From positions 38,874,001 through 38,938,000 of the forward strand of contig CM114274.1 in the NCBI GenBank assembly GCA_050084515.1: a stretch of DNA of 64,000 nucleotides, written 5' to 3'. This document shows, one piece after another, positions 25,687 to 36,650 of the stretch (the stretch's first letter is position 1; each line of letters begins with the position of its first letter). Below the pieces are notes generated by a model. That model was given only the letters and a program-made list of their open reading frames with translations. It made no database searches and was not told the DNA's origin. Origin of the DNA: Blasia pusilla. Lineage: Eukaryota; Marchantiophyta; Marchantiopsida; Blasiales. The position numbers and the translations under genes were made by a program.

Positions 25687-27111
25687 TCAAACGAGGTCCC
25701 AAGAAGTCCATGGGTGCCTATCTCTCCTCGTCTTGCCCCCAGCCCATGCCTGTACAGACCCAATAGGCAATGGTCCAACTCCTAGACGTGACGGCATGGA
25801 TGACACTCGCATCCGTCTCTGCTCAGCCATACCTAAGATGACTATCCATGTGAGACAGTTGAGGTCCATCGCCTACCCCAACAGCTGTCTCCGGGATGCC
25901 TCAATCATCCCTGGCACCGCCGTAGTACCGATAGCAAACCCCATGGCGGGCTTGCGCTCATCTGCTGTAGGCTCCTCCAATGCTCCGGTCACCTCATCCC
26001 AAATCATGCCTGGCCCTCCTTGATGAAAGGCATGGGATGCTGGGAAGCTCACCAACATAGGTAAGGCTGCCCTCAACTCCCCCACCCTATTGGCCATGGC
26101 CAACGGTGGTCTATCATCCCGTGTCACCACCTGAGATCGACGCCTTGAGCCCAAAATAACATACACTATGAGATGTGGTGCTCTCTAGACTCCATCATAT
26201 GCTCGACTCAGTATCTCTGATGGTATCAGGTTCGTCCACCATAATCGTGGATGATGGGCACGTGATCCAACTCTTGCCGCATCTAATAACACTGCAGGTC
26301 CCAACCAGGACCTCACCTGATGCACACTCGTCATCACACGTGCATGAGTGTCTCCCAACAACGGCACATTCTCCAAAATGTAGGTTGGAGAACATGTCTG
26401 ATTCTCCTACAAGTGTCGTACTACTTGCAGCATCTCCCAAAACATCCCTGACCTCGGATCCTGCAATCCAAATCCTGTGCCAGCTGATGAATGACCTTGA
26501 CATGGCCATTCAGCAATCACCAAATGAATGGTGCCAACTCTATCCAAATCTTGCGCCCTCACCAAAGAGATGTTGGCGGGTAGTGTATGCTGATATCCCC
26601 GTACTGTAGATACCGGCAACAACTCAGGATACCTCTAGACCAATCTCGCCACATGACGTAATGATACTTGCCGCGCAGTCTCATCTCTCTCCACATAAAG
26701 GTACTGATGCACTCGTATGCCCGCTTGCAATACTACAGCCAATCCGGTGCTAATCCCTCCGAAGAGATCTAACACCCTAACACCCTCCTCTGGGCACTGC
26801 CACACAACGGGGGTGGTATCTAGTGGGGTCAACGTCTCCACTCCAAGAGCCCAATCGCCACGTGACTCTCGCTGCTCCGGGATAAAGGCATGACTCCACG
26901 CCTGCCTCATGAGGTCGTCGGCACTCCTCTGTAGCTCTCGAATCGTACCCCACAATGGTGAAGAGGTCTCGCCAACATGGGAAGAGACACCTGCCATGGC
27001 CTGTCTCTCCGTGGGACTATCCGCTACTGGGACATCCGCCGCATGTGCGTTCCCCTCCAACAACTCTCCTGGCCAGCTAACACTACTTGTGAAAACCACC
27101 AACGTGGTCAC
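25687..27111 (-). pseudogene. DNMT3-like cytosine-5 DNA methyltransferase domain of element A
   Basis: Would transfer a methyl group from S-adenosylmethionine to cytosine C5. It lies between protease and RT in the same polyprotein. Motifs in order are motif I DLFGGISTGLAVVLQAGI (about 26769-26710), a motif II acid in YLYVERDE, motif IV WPCQGHS with the catalytic Cys (26510-26490) and motif VI ENVPLLGD (26376-26350). Motif VIII is DAARVGSRAHHPRLWWTNL, and motifs IX-X are TADERKPAMGF, SEASRRQLLG and AMDLNCLTWI (26000-25840). The pattern GI(S/A)TG, DA-x2-V-x2-AHR-x-R and RRxLLG follows animal DNMT3 more closely than DNMT1. Stops at about 26633 and 26163 and a few others break the frame; catalytic residues remain. 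Confidence 0.9.
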
Positions 27112-27126
27112 AGACTCGCCTCGTGA

Positions 27127-27977
27127 TCAACCACCTCGTCTCGCAAACTGCATGGGTAACTGACTCATCCGGGCGTCACCTGACCGCCACCCTGGCCGAT
27201 AAGCAACGGTCTCCTCCCAGAAGTCAAGGATGAATCCTAGGGGATATAACACTATACTCCCCACCAACACATCGTACAACTCAGCTGGTGTCGTAATTGC
27301 ACGTGTGCGTACCATAGCACTATCTGTCTCATGCTCTGGCTAGACTCTAACGAATATCTCCTATCGAGTCATATACTGTGTGGGTGACACGCCCCCATCG
27401 AGGTCTGTATCTCGAAGGGACAAGGCTTAATGTCGGCCTTTCGTAACCCCAACGCTAAACACGCCGCCTTCCCTAACATCAAGGGTTGCACTCCCGAATC
27501 AAGTAGGACGCACTGCGGATGGTATACCGTTCCCGTAGGACTAACCAAGTGAAATACTCCATCTCGGTTATCCAGTAACACTACTCTAGGTGTCACCACT
27601 GCTCGCTCTATGGCCGGTCGAGCTGGCATATCTACCAACTTCGCCGCCGCCGCATGCCATGACTTTGTGGGGAACGTCCTGAGCACCAGCTCTGAGGGCA
27701 AGTCCACCATCTCCTCAACTACCTCTAAACAAGGAGCAGTCACCTCTCCATGCTCACACAACGTGGCGGCCAGCCGGAACACCTCAGCTGGTCCAACTCC
27801 CAACGTCGCCAACTCTATGGCGGAGAGTAGTGGAGTATGACTCACTCTGGTGGCTTCCTCCAACACTATGGTCGACACTGACTCCACTTGAGCCGACAAA
27901 GGACTTGTCACTCCAACTCCTCGTGACGTCGACGCACATGCCTGAGCTATAGGCACCGCTGGTCGTCGAGGCACCAT
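27127..27977 (-). pseudogene. aspartic protease region of element A
   Basis: Retropepsin-like segment that would cut the polyprotein. The catalytic triplet lies in LLDSGVQPLMLGKA, followed by RKADIKPCPFEIQTS. A conserved tail, AELYDVLVGSIVLYPLGF (27315-27127), follows after a stop near 27366 and leads into the methyltransferase. The first 202 codons (27977-27369) are open. Confidence 0.83.
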
Positions 27978-28059
27978 CGATGGTGTGTGTGGTGCCTCCG
28001 AAAATGTGAATGACTAGGGAACCTTGGCCTGTCGCCCATCGGTCCCCTCTGGTGGGTCA

Positions 28060-29703
28060 ATCTCAACTCCACCTCTTGATGGCTTGGTGCCTCTCGCAGC
28101 ACCCCGAGTCACCACTGCAGCTGCCTCAACCTGGGCTGCACTTCACATAAACCCCATACTTGTGAGATCCTCACCTGGGTGAGGGTAAGAGATAGAAGCT
28201 GGAGTCACACTAGCTGCTCGTAGCTCCGTGCCTTCCCTAAGGTGCATCATCGTCATGGCAGCAATCCTCTGCTCCAACTGATCGATGCATGAGAGAAGTT
28301 CCGGCGCTGGTGCTTCTGCTCCATCTCCTCTGGGTGGTGGTGGTTCTCTACCACCACGTCCACAAAGAACTCACCGACCTCCTCTAGGACGACCGCCCCC
28401 AGGCCCTCGGCCTACCTCTGGACGTGCCTCTCGGCGAAGGTCAAAATACCTATCCCTAGTGTGACCATATCTGTGGCAATAGTCACATTGGTGCTATGGT
28501 GGGGCCATCCTCTGTGGCTCTTGAGCAATCGGAGGCGCTCGTGGTCCTCTCCCATGCTGTGGGCAGTCTTTCTGCCTATGGGCCCCTCCATAGCACCAGT
28601 GTGCTATGGAGGGGCCCACGTCCAACAAGACCACATCGGTCCCTGCCGGGCAACATATGTAGGTACGGGTCGTTACCTCATAGGCTCACGGTACCCGCCT
28701 TGCTCTCTCGGCACACCGGCCCGCTCCCATGGTACTAGTGCTTGCTGTGGCACCTGTGGGGTCACCGGCGCTCGTGGACCCGTCGACTCTCGAGAAAATC
28801 CAGCGGTCACTACCTGCTCCTCACTCATGTTGAGCTCAATACGCTCAGATAACTCAAAGACCACCTTCAATGTGGGCTTCGCTGTGTGAATCAGCACCGC
28901 ATCTCGGACTCTCCTTCGTAGTTCTCGATCCAGAACCCCGTACCAATACTAGACTGACTGCGCCTCAGTCACTCCATACGTAGCAATGATCAGCCTCCTC
29001 ATGTGTGTGAATGCCTCTCTCTGACTCTCACCCGATCGTGCTGAAAATCCTGTAGACTCTTCAGCTTGTCGGTGCGTACGCCCTATTAGCTTTTCCCCAA
29101 CTGTCGGAAGAACTCCACTGTGGGGCTGAAGCTGGGTGGCCCTCTACCACCAGAGGTCTATGCCACATCACCTGTCTCACTGCCCTCCTCTCCATCTAGT
29201 CTCTGCGCTGATGGTGTGGGTCTCTCTCCTCTCACAATCCCATCATATGCCTCGCGACCACTAGTGGACACATACCTTGGAGCCCAATACATCCTCCAGG
29301 CATCAATCTCTAATGAATATAGTGATCAAAACTCCATGTAGTCATCCATCGGAGGACCCTCCAAGTGCTGGAACAACCCCTTCCATGCCATGAAAGGGTT
29401 GAACCGTGTCGGGGTCCGTATCTCTTGGAAGTCGCACCACGTGTCGAACTCCTGGATAAAATCATCTAAGTCGATGGTGCCCACTGCACGTGAGAAACGA
29501 CGCATGCCCGGATGGCCCATGTCATCCATCTCCTGCCAAGTACTATTATCTCTGTCTGCGATCTCGTCACCAGACCTAGTGTCTAGTGATGACGATCCAG
29601 CCACGGATGGATGTCGAGGTAGCTCCTCACTGGTAATCCCTCGGTATCTCACTCCACTCCGTCTCACCCCACTATCACTGCTAGCACTACCCCGTTCTTC
29701 CAA
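28060..29703 (-). pseudogene. gag of element A
   Basis: Structural protein of the particle. The conserved core reads GTIDLDDFIQEFDTWCDFQ, FNPFMAWKGLFQHLEGPP, MDDYMEF (29703-29326), followed downstream by a degenerate central part with stops and frameshifts. It ends in a zinc knuckle CDYCHRYGHTRDRY (about 28480-28440, last Cys replaced by Tyr) and an arginine/glycine-rich tail. It aligns with gag of C, D and E. Confidence 0.82.
28579..28618. repeat. perfect 18-bp inverted repeat in gag of element A
   Basis: Arms TGGGCCCCTCCATAGCAC (28579-28596) and its exact complement (28601-28618) enclose CAGT. A related, diverged stretch (gctatggtggggcc) occurs at about 28494-28507. It is probably a small inverted duplication of local sequence, and I did not find it in the other copies. 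Confidence 0.85.
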
Positions 29704-30273
29704 ACCCTGGAAGAACGCCGTAATGACAAACCCTGTCTCATCCGCTCAAGCACTCAGACTCACCGAGAGTCTCCCACACTCCTCACTAGCTCACCTATGC
29801 TAACATCAATCCCGTGATGACATACCCGGCCTCACGCACACTCAACACTCAGGCTCATCATGAGCCTCCCAACTGACTCACCTAACCTAGCAACACTCTC
29901 GAATCATACATGCGTGGGTGGTCCGACGCGCACCCCTATGAGGGTGTAAATGCGCAGGGGAGGGGGGGGGGGGAGGGAAGGGGAAAGTAAATGCGGGGGG
30001 GGGTGTCCGCCCGTTCCCGCCCATCCGCTTGTCCGCGCCCCTAGCCCGTCCACGCCCCTCACCCGTCCGCCTCGCCGCGCCCGTCCCGTCCGCGCCCGTA
30101 TGTTCCCGCCCTAAACCTAGCCTTCGCGACCTAACCTAGCCGCCTTTACTTGACAGCCCCTTGGCGGCTGCAAGACTCAAACCTGCTCTTTTCTTCTCTC
30201 TCCTGACACCCTCACTCGCGTACACCCGACAACCCACCGCACACTACACTCGGCTGTTGTCCTGCGTGAATCT

Positions 30274-30879
30274 TGTCACATCTGAGTAGCCGATAGGCCG
30301 AGATCTATCGTGGATAGGGCGTAGGAGCCAGCGGACTATCTTGAGTGTAACTTTGTCCCACAGTGTCGGATGAGGTTGAGGATAGGTCCATTGTGTCGAA
30401 CGTCGTTTCGGCGACTTTCATGTTGAGTTCTTTTGATCGGGTGACTTGTGGACAGGGTCGCCTTTGGTAACTGTGCCATGAGGTTACCAAGGGAAGGGCT
30501 ATTTTTAGGGGAAGAGCCTTTTGGCTCTTCCCAACCTATATAAGAGAGGAAGATGGCTTTCCTAAGCCATCTTTCTCATGTTGGGCCGTTAGAGCACCTC
30601 CCTTGTATGTGTGTGAGCTAGGACTAGGGTGCTAGCGTCCGGATTCCTTGATAGCACATGGTGGACGAGGCTCGATATGCCGATGTAGATTGAGGAGTGG
30701 AGTTTTAGGCCGGGTGTGCCGTTTTACTACTCTTTATTTTTGTTGTGTGATCTCCATGTATATGTATGAGTTGATTTTTGTACATGTGTGGATCGACCCG
30801 TGTGTGGGGAAGATTGGTGTTGTGTGGTGTAGATGTGACGAGCGATGTATGTTGTGTAGCGATATGTATGCGCACGATA
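30274..30879 (+). mobile_element. solo A-B repeat S, family 2
   Basis: Starts TGTCACATCTG and ends GCGCACGATA (last ACA changed to ATA), flanked by the 4-bp duplication ATCT (30270-30273 and 30880-30883). It consists of one A (to about 30738) plus one B (GTTGTGTGATCTCC onwards), with no internal region. Recombination between A1 and A2 of an A1-int-B1-A2-B2 element would leave exactly this A-B product. Confidence 0.9.
30509..30544 (+). promoter_or_regulatory. hairpin plus TATA box in family 2 repeat
   Basis: A perfect inverted repeat, GGGAAGAGCC-TTTT-GGCTCTTCCC (30509-30532), stands 4 bp before TATATAAG (30537-30544). The same pair is kept in A1 of element A (31289-31253, minus strand) and in A2 (22022-21987). 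It is the likely core promoter of the element; the hairpin could be a cis-element or an RNA structure. Confidence 0.7.
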
Positions 30880-31054
30880 ATCTGTACGAGCAAAATCTCA
30901 GAAAAATGGATAGCGCTTCCGCCCACGGCCTTTCGAACACAAAAATGACCAACATCTGCAACACACGCGTCTCGAGGGGCTCCCGACTAAGGCAACTCGC
31001 TTGCGTACCTGCAAACGACAAATTCCCACCAGCCCCCTGACATCTTTCTCATGT

Positions 31055-31503
31055 AAAAATAAAGAGTAGTAAAAACGGCACACTCGGCCTAAAACTCTAC
31101 TCCTCAATCTACATCGGCACATCGAGCCTCGTCCACCCTATGCTATCAAGGAATCCGGCCGCTAGCACCCTAGTCCTATCTCACACGCATACAAGAGAGG
31201 TGCTCCAACGGCCCAACATGAGAAAGATGGCTTATGAAAGCCACCTTCCTCTCTTATATAGGGTTGGGAAGAGCCAAAAGGCTCTTCCCCTAAAAATAGC
31301 CCTCCCCTTGGTAACTTGCGCGCACAGGTTACTAGGGGCGGGTGACCTGGTCAACAAGTCACCCGTCTGTGAAAGACCTCAACATGAAAGTTGTCAGAAA
31401 CAACGTTCCTGACACAATAGACCTATCCTCAACCTCATCCGACACAGTGGGACAAAGTTACACTCACGATAGATCTCGGCCTATTGGCTACCCAGATGTG
31501 ACA
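31055..31503 (-). repeat. A1 terminal repeat of element A
   Basis: On the element strand it begins TGTCACATCTGGGTAGCC (31503) and ends TTTACTACTCTTTATTTTT (31055), then goes straight into the leader. The B segment, which follows the same point in A2 (21789) and in solo copy S, is absent here. Confidence 0.88.
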
Positions 31504-31520
31504 CCCCCCCTTGCTAGTGG
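31504..31520 (-). other. polypurine tract of element E
   Basis: On the element strand it reads CCACTAGCAAGGGGGGG. Element A is inserted at its end; the remaining GGGCG before B1 lies at 21650-21645. The equivalent in C is CCAGCTAGGGGGACG. Confidence 0.7.
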
Positions 31521-31689
31521 TTAGGTCCCTCTAACTCCAGATAGCCATCTATCCCTACCTACCATGACATATATCTCTAAGACGCTAAGATCAGAAAGGT
31601 TGGGTGCTCATGTGGCCCCATCGTTAGTCTTCCTGTCATCCATGTCATAGAAAAAGTCGGAATCGAAATCTACCTAGTATCTCCTCTAT

Positions 31690-32626
31690 GTACATCTGGG
31701 CAAGCTGTACGTCCACTTCATCCCAAAGTGATCCAACTACTCGTGGGCATGATGCACTAGTCGTGCTCTTTGCAAAGGATGCGGCACTACGCGTACTCTA
31801 CCATCCTCCTAAACCCTCAAAACATGTATCCCCTCCCAACGGAACCGTCTGGCCCGCTGTAGGATCCAGTCCCGCTCTCTAGCACCCACGGTGCTCGCAA
31901 CGCTGCCAATACGAAGGTACTGCAAGACTACTCCATCATCCTGAATATCTCGGCCACTTGTCATCTCCTCACTGGCCTCGGGATCCAAGGACTCTCCACT
32001 AGACCTCGCCATCAAAGTCTCCACACTCTGACTCTCCATAGCCAACATGCCTAAATAGGCTGACGCATGCCATCCTGGCACTGACTCCTCATCACTCTCT
32101 CCATGCCATCAAGCTCCACTCGCATCTCGTTGAATCAGGCATAGGTTACAACTCAACCCATCTACATCCTGGTTGAGTGTCTCAGGTCTATGTACCACTT
32201 GAAAATCATCCTCCTGCAACAACACAGCCCATCTCGCAAGCTTCCCTGTAAGCTTGTCAGACTCCATCAACCACTTCACTGGTTGATGATCAGTGATGAT
32301 GGTAAAGGGGTTGTTGAATGAGTAACACATTAAATGCGCGACAGCCCACACTGCAACCAAGCACTCACCCTCATACGAGTTGTACCTTGCCTCTGCAGTT
32401 GCCTACTCTGAATTAGAGCCCTCTCCATATCACTGTACTTGTAGGGTCGTTGGAAGATCGGCGTACCACTCGACCACTCAATGCGGATCCCCGGTCCATT
32501 GAGCGTACCTAAATCCTCCATGCTAAACGTAAAGTAGCTCCTATAACTCCTGAGGAACTGATGTATCCGACACCGCTCTCCTCCTGTCAACTTAGGGCCT
32601 ATATCTGGCTCCCAAGTCTCCATCAT
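31690..32626 (-). pseudogene. remnants of RT, RNase H and integrase of element E
   Basis: The start of RT (METWEPDIGPKLTGGERCR to MERALIQSR, 32626-32400) is joined directly to the RNase H half (YNSYEGECLVAVWAVAH, TDHQPVKWL, 32397-32109), so the RT core with YIDD is missing. The RNase H to integrase link follows (32081-31809) and then a piece of the H2C2 domain (HAHE...LDHFGMKW). At about 31690 the sequence jumps to the region after the PHD stop, so the integrase core and PHD are also gone. Confidence 0.85.
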
Positions 32627-32879
32627 GACTACGGTAGGACTCTCCGCCGCGGGTATCGGTGGTTGTTATGGTGCAACCCCGTCTCGAACAACAACACTCA
32701 GCCGCTCTCCTACAGCCAACTACAAACTCTGATCTCCTCCACGTGCAGTGCCCAGAACCACGCTCAATGATGTGGCTATCATCTCCTGGCTTACCTGAAA
32801 AACATCCCAAGAAGTCCAAGGGTGTCTCTCCCAATCTCCCATGGTGTGTAGATCTCGTCGGGTCTCGCCCTTAGCCACT

Positions 32880-34200
32880 GCCTCCACGGCCTTGGTAGGC
32901 ATGAGGCTCACCAACGCAACCGTTGTGATCTGTCGCGATCTCATACGGCGCTGCTCAGCCACTCCAAAGCCGAGGATCCATGTCAAACAATTCTGGTCCA
33001 TTGCCTGACCCAAGAGATGGCGTCGTGATGCCTCTGACACTAACGGTACTGCCGTCACTCCTATGGGAAATCCCATCGCTCGCTCTCTCTCGTCGGCATT
33101 GGGCTCCATCAACCGCTGAACTTGGTCATCCCAAACCAAGCCAAGACCGGCCTCCTTGTATGCATAGGAAGCGGAAAACTCACAAATGTGGGCAAGGCTG
33201 CCCGTGGCTTGCCTATCCTGTCGACCACAGTCAACGGTGGTCAATCATCGTGCCTCACTCCCTGTGATCGACGACCTGAATCCTGAATGGAATCCACTAA
33301 CAAATGGGAGGGACGCTCCACTCTCGCATACGCCCTCCATAACACCGCATGGGGCACCAAGTTGGTCCACCACAGACACGGGCGATGGGCTCTAGAATCT
33401 ACACTCACCGCATCCAAGAACACTGTTGGGCCAATCCTTGCACGCAATTGATGAGCACTCATCACCACCCGTGACGTGGAGTCTCCTAAGATCGGCACAT
33501 TCTTCAGAATGTAGGCTGGAGAACAAGAATGATGCTCTTGCAACTGCCGTAAGACCCTCAACCTCTCCCAAAAAAACCTGGACCGAGTGTCAGCCAACCT
33601 GTTGCCTCGTCCAGCATTTGATTGGCCCTGACATGGCCAACCGGCAATGATCAAATCAATGGTCCCTACCCGCTCTAAGTCTTGCGCCCCCAACAACAAA
33701 ATATCCCCGGTAGGGAACTCTGGTATCCTTGTACCGCGGACACAGACAATAAGTCGAGAAAACATAGGCATAACTGCGCCACATATCGTAGTGAGACGCG
33801 CCTCGCAACATCATCACTCTCCACATACGGGTACTTCTGCACTCGCACTCTTGCCTGCAAAACAACGGCTAACCCGGTGCTAATCCCTCCAAAGAGATCT
33901 AACACTCGAATACCCTCCTCCGGGATACACCACACAATGGGTGTGGTATCCAAGAGTGTCATCGTAGCACTCCTTTCTACCTCGAGTTCCTCAGACCCGT
34001 CACACTCTGGTGCAAACGCCTCGCTCCACGCGGTCTACACATGCTCATCTGCAAATCGTCAAAGCTCCTCAGTCGAGCCCCACAGCGACACCTCTCCTCC
34101 ACGGAATGATGCGGCTACCATATCTTTTTTCTCCATAGAAATGTCAGGAACGGGAGTATCCTCTACATGGACATGTCCCTCAATCAAATCACTAGGCTAA
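32880..34200 (-). pseudogene. DNMT3-like methyltransferase domain of element E
   Basis: Same position and motifs as in element A: RVLDLFGGISTGLAVVLQA (33962-33675 frame), AGWPCQGQSNAGRG with the catalytic Cys (about 33641-33624), ILKNVPILGD where other copies have ILENVP, DAVSVDSRAHRPCLWWTNL, and NADERERAMGFPIGVTAV with SEASRRHLLGQAMDQNCLTWIL (33244-32900). One frameshift falls between motifs I and IV (near 33700). Two changes in conserved positions (Glu to Lys in motif VI, Arg to Cys in motif VIII) suggest this copy is inactive. Confidence 0.88.
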
Positions 34201-34361
34201 GTGATGGCATTGCTAAATGCTGCTCAGGTCGCCACCTCTGCATCAGTCACCATCGCCTTGGCTCGTACCACGGACTCATCTGTAGGATGTCCTAGGCAAA
34301 TCCTCACCACGACCTCCTATCGGGTGATATACTGTGTGGTACTCGCTCCACCCAAGGATGG

Positions 34362-34877
34362 CTATATCCGAAATGGACAACCCTCCACATCGGCTCTCGT
34401 GAAGCCCAATCCTCTGAATGATGCTTTCCCCAACATCAGGGGTTGCGCTCCTGAATCCAACAAGACGCGCTGCGGACTAAAAGCTCTACCTCCGGGACTC
34501 ACCAACTGGAAGACCTCTCCTTGGTTATCCAGCAACACAACACCAAGAGAAGGCATGGCACGCTCTATCACGGGTCTAGCGGGCATCTCCACCATCCTAG
34601 CAGCCGCAGCCTGCCATGAATCTGACGTGGACGGACCGAGCATCCGCTCCAAGGGGAGGTCCATCACCTCCTTTGCAATCACTTCTGAACGAGATGCAGG
34701 AACTCCAACTCCGCGCTTACATAGTGAAGCGGCCAGCCGAAAAGCCTCGGTGGGTGTACCCCCAACATCACAACATCGGAAGCAGAAAATAAAAAAGTGC
34801 AGTTCACAACGGTCGCTGCCCCCAACAAGGTGCTGACACATGCCCCTCCTGAGCATTAACAATAGGAGTCGTTGCAC
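34362..34877 (-). pseudogene. aspartic protease of element E
   Basis: A 171-codon open stretch with VLLDSGAQPLMLGKA, the retropepsin active site, followed by LGFTRADVEGCPFRI as in C. The preceding part (SDSWQAAAARMVEMPARP) aligns with C and A. Confidence 0.85.
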
Positions 34878-35348
34878 TCGCTTCTCTCATTGCTCTCTGT
34901 GACTGCACACCAACAACATCACCAACTCTCCAGGAACTTTGATGAGGACCCATCGATGGGGTCCTCATCTCTTTGGACAACGTGAAAGACTGAGGAAGCC
35001 TAGTATGTTTTCAGGCTTCCCCTCGCTGTGGATCCAACTCTGCGGCGGCCTCAATCTGGGCAACCGCGCACATCCAACCAGGATCCTCCATATCTCAAGC
35101 TGCTCCATATGATGTCAATGCCACGGATCCGGCATTGGGTAACCTCAATGCCATAGCGGAAATCTGCTCCTATAGCTGTTGTATCTGAGTAGCCATCCCA
35201 GCCTCACGTCCGGCATCTCCCTCGGCGCGTCTAGGTGGTGGTACTCTACCTCCTCCACGGGTAGCTCCACCACCCTTTTGAGCAACTTGAGCTCCTCTTC
35301 CCCCAACGGGACCACCTGATGCACAATCTCTAGGACCACCCGGACCGG

Positions 35349-36650
35349 CTACTTGCTCTGGTGCCCTCTCTGGCCCTCGGTCCGGACGTAACCCAAGATG
35401 TAAACTGAAACACTTGGCGCGTGTATGACCTTACCTCTGACAATAGTCACACTGATAACCTCCTGGTGTAGTACCATCTCCTCCTCCATGCTGAGGCACA
35501 CGTCCATGACTCTGACGAGTGCAATTACGTTGATGATGGGCTCCATCACATGACCAACAAGTAATCATAGGTGGCTGCTGCTGAGCCGCATATGAAGGCG
35601 CAAGTCTCTGTGGCACGGCCACCCGGTATCTTCCCTGAGCTCGTGGTGCCACAGTTGACCTATCTCGGAGTCCACGTTAGTGCACAGGTGGTGCAGCCAA
35701 TCGTGACTACTCTCGATCATAACCAATGGTGGCTACGCTCTCCTCCGCCATGTTGCGCTCAATGTTATCGAAGGTCCTAAAAACATCTCTCAACGTAGGG
35801 GAGGTGTTCATAAGAAGCACCCCCTCCTGCACCCATGTTCGCAGGGTTCGGTCCAGTCCAGTCTCGTGTACCATGAGTGGATAGCCTGAGCCTCTGTCAT
35901 CCCTTGAGTGACGTTGATCAACCGGCGCAAGCAAGTGTAAGCCTCACGCAAACTCTCACCTGGGCACCTTTGGAAGTCGTGGATGCTTTGCAACTTCTCC
36001 GTTTGTACCCCTTGGTAGCTTTCCCTCAACTCTGCAAAGAACTCAACCACAGGGTTGAACCTGGGACGAACCCGACTAGACGGTGCAACTGCTCCAGTGC
36101 GAGTGACCCCTCTTAAAATGTCACTAGTGGAAGAGGAAGTAGCCTCTCCTGACTCCTCCTCCTCATCTGGGAACGGCTCCATCCATGACACATAATGTGG
36201 GTCATAGTAGAGCCTCCACGCCTCGATCTCACGTGCATATCTCTGAGCAAACTCATGGTAATCGTCCATGGGTGTCCCCTCAAAATGCTGGAACACACCG
36301 TTCCATGGTATAAACAGGTTGAACTCTCTAGAGTTCCTGGCCTGCTGGGAGTCGCACCAACTCCTAAACTCTGGTATGAAATCGTACAACTCAATCGTGC
36401 CTACAACACCTGAAAACCTACGTGGTCCTCTACCCTGGTCGTCCATCTCGTACGCCCAACTCGTAGGACCACTCACAATGTGTGGCGATATGCTCACAAA
36501 CTCCTCTACACCCTCCCCCTTGTCTGACGATGACATAGAAGGAGGTCAAGGTGGTCCCTCATGTGGAGACCCTCGGAACCTCGTGCCACTCCGCGTAAAA
36601 CCTCTAGAGCTACTCTCAGGTTCACCACCTTGCCTCTCAAAGTCTCGAAC
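35349..36650 (-). pseudogene. gag of element E
   Basis: Gag core in a 242-codon open stretch (36536-35808): FIPEFRSWCDSQQARN, GVFQHFEGTPMDDYHEF, RPRFNPVVEFFAELRESY and GESLREAYTCLRRLIN. After a frameshift, two zinc knuckles follow: CWSCDGAHHQRNC (about 35560-35520) and CDYCQR with a degenerate second half (35460-35400). It is the best preserved gag of the window. Confidence 0.88.

Larger units (their letters stand above)
29704..31054 (-). other. 5' leader of element A (holds solo repeat S)
   Basis: After A1 the leader starts ACATGAGAAAGATGTCAGG (31054 downwards), is split by the solo repeat S (30274-30879), and resumes at 30273. The part nearest gag is C-rich on the element strand (long G runs on the + strand at 29956-30003) next to a GC-rich stretch of repeated CGCCCGT-like units (30007-30110). 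No tRNA primer-binding site was recognised. Confidence 0.65.
21651..31503 (-). mobile_element. retroelement A, family 2, inserted in E
   Basis: A minus-strand element, the best preserved pol of the window. On its own strand: A1 (31503-31055), leader interrupted by solo repeat S, gag, PR, DNMT, RT, RNase H, IN, PHD, PPT (22428-22410), B1 (22409-22271), AC, A2 (22268-21789), B2 (21788-21651). The flanks are CCCG on the left and CCCC on the right, an imperfect 4-bp duplication inside the C-run of E's polypurine tract. Several stops and frameshifts break the polyprotein, but RT (YIDD), RNase H, the three IN catalytic acids and the DNMT Pro-Cys motif remain. Confidence 0.88.

Noticed and set aside
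22485-30275. Possibility that the methyltransferase is a separate host gene between two elements
   Set aside because: It lies in the same order and strand between protease and RT in all four elements, with no promoter, start codon or introns of its own visible.
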